NCBI GenBank assembly: GCA_938039795.1 | Contig: CALHWU010000057.1 | Span: 1-52,211 of the forward strand | Length of the DNA: 52,211 bases | Direction of reading: 5' to 3' | Source: an uncultured Muribaculaceae bacterium | GTDB lineage: Bacteria > Bacteroidota > Bacteroidia > Bacteroidales > Muribaculaceae | Shown: piece after piece, positions 48,753 to 52,211 of the stretch | Position numbering within the stretch: position 1 is the stretch's first letter | How the letters are laid out: each line of letters starts with the position of its first letter | Program-made: the position numbers and the translations under genes | The notes under the pieces: generated by a model | Seen by the model: only the letters and a program-made list of their open reading frames with translations | Told to the model about the DNA's origin: nothing | Databases searched by the model: none

Positions 48753-50141
48753 TCAGAACTCGGCGTTGTTGGGCGTGCGCGGGAAGGGGATGACGTCGCG
48801 GATGTTGGTCATGCCGGTGACGAAGAGCACCAGGCGTTCGAATCCGAGACCGAATCCGGCGTGGGGCACTGTGCCGTAGCGGCGCGTGTCGAGATACCAC
48901 CACATGTCCTTCATCGGTATGTGGAGCTCCTCGATGCGCTGCAGCAGCTTGTCGTAGGATGCCTCGCGCTCCGAGCCGCCGATGATCTCGCCGATCTTCG
49001 GGAAGAGCACGTCCATGGCGCGCACGGTGCGTCCGTCGTCGTTGAGCTTCATGTAGAAGGCCTTGATCTCCTTGGGATAGTCGGTCAGAATGACCGGGCA
49101 CTTGAAGTGCTCCTCCACGAGGTAGCGCTCATGCTCGCTCTGCAGATCGATGCCCCACGATACGGGGAACTCGAACTTGTGGCCCGACTCCTGGAGGATC
49201 TTAACGCCCTCGGTATAGGTCAGGCGCACGAACTGCGAGCCGACGATCGAGCGCAGGCGCTCTTCGAGCTCGGGGTCGTACATCTGGCTGAGGAAGGCTA
49301 TATCGTCCTTGCAGCGGTCGAGAGCATAGGAGATGCAGTATTTGATGAAGTCCTCGGCCAGGTCCATGTTGTCGGCGATGTCGATGAAGGCCACCTCGGG
49401 CTCGATCATCCAGAATTCCGACAGATGGCGCGGGGTGTTGGAGTTCTCGGCACGGAATGTCGGTCCGAACGTGTAGATCGCTCCGAGAGCCGTGGCTCCG
49501 AGTTCGCCTTCGAGCTGGCCGCTGACGGTGAGCGCGGTCGGCTTGCCGAAGAAGTCGGCGGTATAGTCTACCCGTCCCTCCTCGTCGCGCGGCGGATTGG
49601 CGATGTCGAGCGTCGTCACCTGGAACATCGCTCCCGCGCCCTCGCAGTCGGAGGCCGTGATGAGCGGCGTGTTGAGGTAGTAGAAGCCGCGTTCCTGGAA
49701 GAATTTGTGGATGGCGAAGGCCAGAGCCGAGCGTATGCGCAGCACGGCGCCGAAAGTGTTGGTGCGGGGGCGCAGATGGGCTATCTCACGCAGGAATTCG
49801 AGCGAATGGCCCTTCTTCTGCAGCGGATAGGTGGCGGGGTCGGCGGTGCCGAATACTTCGAGCGTCTGCGCCTGTATCTCGCAGCTCTGTCCGCGGCCCT
49901 GCGACTCTACGAGCAGGCCTTTGACGTGGATGGCCGAGCCGGTGGTGACGGGGCGCAGGTCGTCGTCGGAGAAGAGAGTCATGTCGAAGACTATCTGCAC
50001 GGAGCGTATGGTGGAGCCGTCGTTGAGGGCCACGAACTGCACGTGCTTGTTGCCTCGGCGGGTGCGCACCCAGCCCATCACGTCGACCTCCTTGCCGATC
50101 ATTCCGGGATCGTAGAGGTCGGTTATCTTGATGCGTTTCAT
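48753..50141 (-). CDS. asnS: Asparaginyl-tRNA synthetase
   Basis: 462 residues from MKRIKITDLYDPGMIGKEVD, the usual start; a 22-residue longer frame exists but has no homology. The N-terminal OB anticodon domain (about 15-115) is followed by the class IIb core with motif 2 (FRAENSNTPRHLSEFWMIEP) and motif 3 (GFGLGFERLVLFVTG). FPVSWGIDLQSEHERYLVEE lies in the active-site region. It charges tRNA-Asn with asparagine, so the indirect GatCAB route is not needed for Asn here. It lies 58 bp downstream of the RsuA/RluB-type gene. Confidence 0.97.
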   Translation of the reverse strand: MKRIKITDLYDPGMIGKEVDVMGWVRTRRGNKHVQFVALNDGSTIRSVQIVFDMTLFSDDDLRPVTTGSAIHVKGLLVESQGRGQSCEIQAQTLEVFGTADPATYPLQKKGHSLEFLREIAHLRPRTNTFGAVLRIRSALAFAIHKFFQERGFYYLNTPLITASDCEGAGAMFQVTTLDIANPPRDEEGRVDYTADFFGKPTALTVSGQLEGELGATALGAIYTFGPTFRAENSNTPRHLSEFWMIEPEVAFIDIADNMDLAEDFIKYCISYALDRCKDDIAFLSQMYDPELEERLRSIVGSQFVRLTYTEGVKILQESGHKFEFPVSWGIDLQSEHERYLVEEHFKCPVILTDYPKEIKAFYMKLNDDGRTVRAMDVLFPKIGEIIGGSEREASYDKLLQRIEELHIPMKDMWWYLDTRRYGTVPHAGFGLGFERLVLFVTGMTNIRDVIPFPRTPNNAEF

Positions 50142-50199
50142 TTTTGTTTCGTCGCTTGATGTGATGTTGTAGAGCGGATCGGTGTTTAATCCGCGTGGT

Positions 50200-51291
50200 T
50201 TATTCAAACGAGCCCATCTTCAGGAAGTTGACTTCCTCCTGTGTCAGGTAGCGCCAGCGTCCGCGCGGCAGGTTCTTTTTGGTCAGTCCGGCGAAATACA
50301 CGCGGTCGAGCTTCGTGACGTGGTAGCCGAGGCTCTCGAAGATGCGGCGCACTATGCGGTTGCGGCCCGAGTGGATCTCAATGCCGGCCTGATTGCGGTC
50401 GGTCTCTGTTGCGTAGGATATGGCGTCGGCGTGGATGGGGCCGTCGTCGAGTTCGATGCCGTCTGCTATGCGCTGCATGTCGTCCTCGGAGATGTCCTTG
50501 TCGGTCCACACGTGGTAGATCTTCTTCTTGACATACTTCGGGTGGGTGAGCTTCGAGGCGAGGTCGCCGTCGTTGGTGAGCAGAAGCACGCCGGTGGTGT
50601 TGCGGTCGAGGCGACCTACCGGGTAGATGCGCTCCTCGCATGCGCCTTTGACGATATCCATCACCGTCAGGCGTCCGTTAGGATCGTCAGATGTCGTGAC
50701 GCAGTCTTTCGGCTTGTTGAGAAGGATGTAGCACTTGTGCTCCATGGTCACTACCTTGCCGTCGTATTCCACGGTGTCGGAGTGGGTGATCTTGGTGCCG
50801 AGTTCGGTGACAACGTTGCCGTTGACCTTCACCAGACCCTGCTGGATGAATTCATCGGCTTCGCGGCGCGAGCAGATTCCGGCGTTGGCCATGAACTTGT
50901 TCAGGCGGATCTTTTCATCGGGATCGGGAAGCGGCAGCTCATATTCGATGCGTTTGGGACGCGGAGTGAAGCTCTTGCCCTGACGCACGGGTCCTTTCTG
51001 GAAGCGGTTGCCCTGATTGTTGTAGCCACCCTGACGGTTGTTGTAACTGCCGTTACGTTGCTGATAACCGCCTTGGCGCTGCTGATAGCCGCCCTGACGC
51101 TGATAGGGGCGGTCGTGTTGCTGATACCCTCCCTGATGCTCGCCGTCGGCTGATGCCGCCCGGTTTTCGCCGGAGTTAAACGAATGATTCTCGTAATTGT
51201 TGTTGTCGGTTGTGTGGGGCGTGTTGTCGCTAAGACCCACAGGTTGTCCGATTCTCGGACGTTTTGGTTTTTTAGCTTCGTTAGCTTCCAT
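50200..51291 (-). CDS. RsuA/RluB-family pseudouridine synthase with low-complexity N-terminal head
   Basis: 363 residues from MEANEAKKPKRPRIGQPVGL. Residues about 40-105 are Gln/Gly/Tyr/Arg/Asn-rich, with four imperfect repeats of RQGGYQQR type. The S4 domain begins near 118 (IRLNKFMANAGICSRREADE), and the catalytic part has VGRLDRNTTGVLLLTNDGDL with the catalytic Asp. RluB/RsuA enzymes modify U2605 of 23S or U516 of 16S rRNA. The disordered, RGG-like head is a Bacteroidota feature and may aid RNA or ribosome binding. Confidence 0.92.
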   Translation of the reverse strand: MEANEAKKPKRPRIGQPVGLSDNTPHTTDNNNYENHSFNSGENRAASADGEHQGGYQQHDRPYQRQGGYQQRQGGYQQRNGSYNNRQGGYNNQGNRFQKGPVRQGKSFTPRPKRIEYELPLPDPDEKIRLNKFMANAGICSRREADEFIQQGLVKVNGNVVTELGTKITHSDTVEYDGKVVTMEHKCYILLNKPKDCVTTSDDPNGRLTVMDIVKGACEERIYPVGRLDRNTTGVLLLTNDGDLASKLTHPKYVKKKIYHVWTDKDISEDDMQRIADGIELDDGPIHADAISYATETDRNQAGIEIHSGRNRIVRRIFESLGYHVTKLDRVYFAGLTKKNLPRGRWRYLTQEEVNFLKMGSFE

Positions 51292-51596
51292 GATTGTAGC
51301 AAATAAAATCGGTTGCAAACGGCCCGCTGCCTCGCGGCAAACTATCGGCCCTGCGCTTCGACTGAATTGTTTTTAAAAGTTACGGATATTATTTTGGTAG
51401 TTAAAAATTTTCCCTCTTCGAGCAAATGAAAAGAATATTTACGGCTGTTGCAGACCTTGTTGATAAAGTGCTTATAAAGTTGCTCGCAACAGCTATATAA
51501 TTAACACAAAAGTAGGATAATTTGTCGGAACCGCCAAATATCCAATATCTTTTTTTGTGATTTTTTATCAAAAAACTTGTGGGAAATGCGTGATGG
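51292..51596. other. Intergenic region between the polyprenyl synthase and RsuA/RluB-type genes
   Basis: 305 bp, AT-rich in the right half. It has an 8-bp inverted repeat GCTGTTGC / GCAACAGC (51444-51451 and 51486-51493) and the A/T hairpin TTTTTTATCAAAAAA (near 51564). On the minus strand, TAACTTTT lies about 90 nt before the 51291 start and could be a weak -7 box. No gene is seen. Confidence 0.4.
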
Positions 51597-52211
51597 TCAG
51601 TGCTCGCGCACGATGATGAAGTCGATCAGGGCCAGCATGGCGCGGCGTGCGTCGCTGTCGGGGAAGCGTTCAAGAAGGGCGGCGGCTTCGTTGCGCAGCC
51701 GGTTCATTGTGGCATAGGCATAGTCGATGCCGCCGTTTTCGATGGCGAACTCAATCAGTTCCGACACTTCGGAGGGGTTGAGGCTTTCGCGACACGCCAG
51801 TGCGGTCATGCGGTCGGTACGCTCGCCCGATGTGGTTGTGAGGGCATGCAGCAGGGGTAGGGTTATTTTCCCTTCGCGTATGTCATTGCCGGTTGGTTTC
51901 CCGATTTTTTCATCGGAGAAATAGTCGAATACGTCGTCTTTGATCTGAAAGCAGAGACCGAGCAGACGGGCGAACTCGCGCAGCGTGTCGAGACGGTCGT
52001 CATCGACCCCGGCGCCATAGGCTCCGACCTCTACGCATGCCACAAACAGCGATGCCGTCTTCCGGTAGATGATTTCGAAATATGCCGCTTCGTCGAGATG
52101 GTTGAAGCGGGCGCTGTAGATTTCGTCGAGCTCTCCGATCGAGAGCAGGCGTCCGAGGTTCGAGATAGATCGGACTACCTTGATGTCGTCGGCCTCGACG
52201 CTCTGCAGCAG
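51597..52211 (-). CDS. Polyprenyl synthetase (trans-isoprenyl diphosphate synthase), 5' part cut by window edge
   Basis: The frame is open from the right edge; 204 residues of the C-terminal part are visible. It starts LLQSVEADDIKVVRSISNLG, has YRKTASLFVACVEVGAYGAG (the K-T-A substrate motif) and the second Asp-rich motif FQIKDDVFDYFSDEKIGKPTGNDI. The enzyme joins IPP units to make octaprenyl-type chains for menaquinone or undecaprenyl carriers; the chain-length residues near the first Asp motif are outside the window. It ends DFIIVREH, and its 3' region faces the RsuA/RluB-type gene. Confidence 0.93.
   Translation of the reverse strand: MLQSVEADDIKVVRSISNLGRLLSIGELDEIYSARFNHLDEAAYFEIIYRKTASLFVACVEVGAYGAGVDDDRLDTLREFARLLGLCFQIKDDVFDYFSDEKIGKPTGNDIREGKITLPLLHALTTTSGERTDRMTALACRESLNPSEVSELIEFAIENGGIDYAYATMNRLRNEAAALLERFPDSDARRAMLALIDFIIVREH

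Noticed and set aside
51540..51600. TGTGGGAAA near 51580, close to a DnaA box, in an AT-rich gap.
   Set aside because: Only one imperfect box, and no dnaA or cluster of boxes nearby; not enough for an origin.

Overview
The window is a chromosomal stretch of a Bacteroidales bacterium, most likely a GC-rich Muribaculaceae-type gut commensal (the family level is inference). The grounds are: promoters of the Bacteroidota type TAnnTTTG with almost no Shine-Dalgarno sequences; a type IX secretion C-terminal domain protein; Bacteroidota-restricted families (DUF4492 beside cydA, DUF4835, a DUF5723 remnant, DUF4332); class II lipoproteins with the Bacteroidota look; and a GH20 lipoprotein typical of glycan-feeding gut species.

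Layout. 1-9200, mostly minus strand: an NfeD-like membrane protease cut by the left edge, a flippase-like membrane protein, a gene encoding only the C-terminal half of UvrA, a lytic transglycosylase, a T9SS-sorted protein, and the cytochrome bd operon (DUF4492-cydA-cydB). 9240-9580: tRNA-Ser(GCU) and tRNA-Cys(GCA) behind a clear promoter. 9640-12640: a transglutaminase-like lipoprotein divergent from a TIR-Sel1 protein. 12730-20175, plus strand: a small membrane protein, slyD, dnaN, a DnaQ-type exonuclease, coaBC, a DUF4835 protein, recN and rlmB, a tightly packed replication/repair/cofactor block. 20180-24860: an accessory region with a 9-bp-period inverted array, a coiled-coil lipoprotein plus outer-membrane barrel pair, and a two-gene STAS-like cassette bracketed by a 41-bp direct repeat. 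24860-28350: dnaK, a 58-aa winged-helix protein, a truncated RhuM fragment and a BRO-Fic protein. 28370-34480: a GH20 hexosaminidase, a decayed outer-membrane gene, DUF4332, an RluA-type pseudouridine synthase converging on metA, and an NlpC/P60 lipoprotein. 34690-40840, plus strand: htrA, ruvA, rpmE2, ogt, a DUF418 protein and an S41 peptidase. 41000-52211, minus strand: plsC, prfB, an acyl-CoA ligase, a large outer-membrane receptor, marC, asnS, an RsuA/RluB-type synthase and the 3' part of a polyprenyl synthase gene.

The most interesting signals are: sigma-54-like -24/-12 elements upstream of the three folding/proteostasis genes slyD (perfect match), dnaK and htrA (near matches), in a phylum without a known sigma-32; a 41-bp terminator duplicated around an AT-rich STAS-like cassette whose first gene seems to have lost its ATPase core; a stand-alone UvrA C-terminal half; a RhuM fragment abutting a Fic toxin with an autoinhibitory-looking tail; intergenic arrays with strict 9-bp periodicity arranged as inverted arms; and three genes whose TAnnTTTG box ends exactly 5 nt before the ATG, which predicts leaderless mRNAs.
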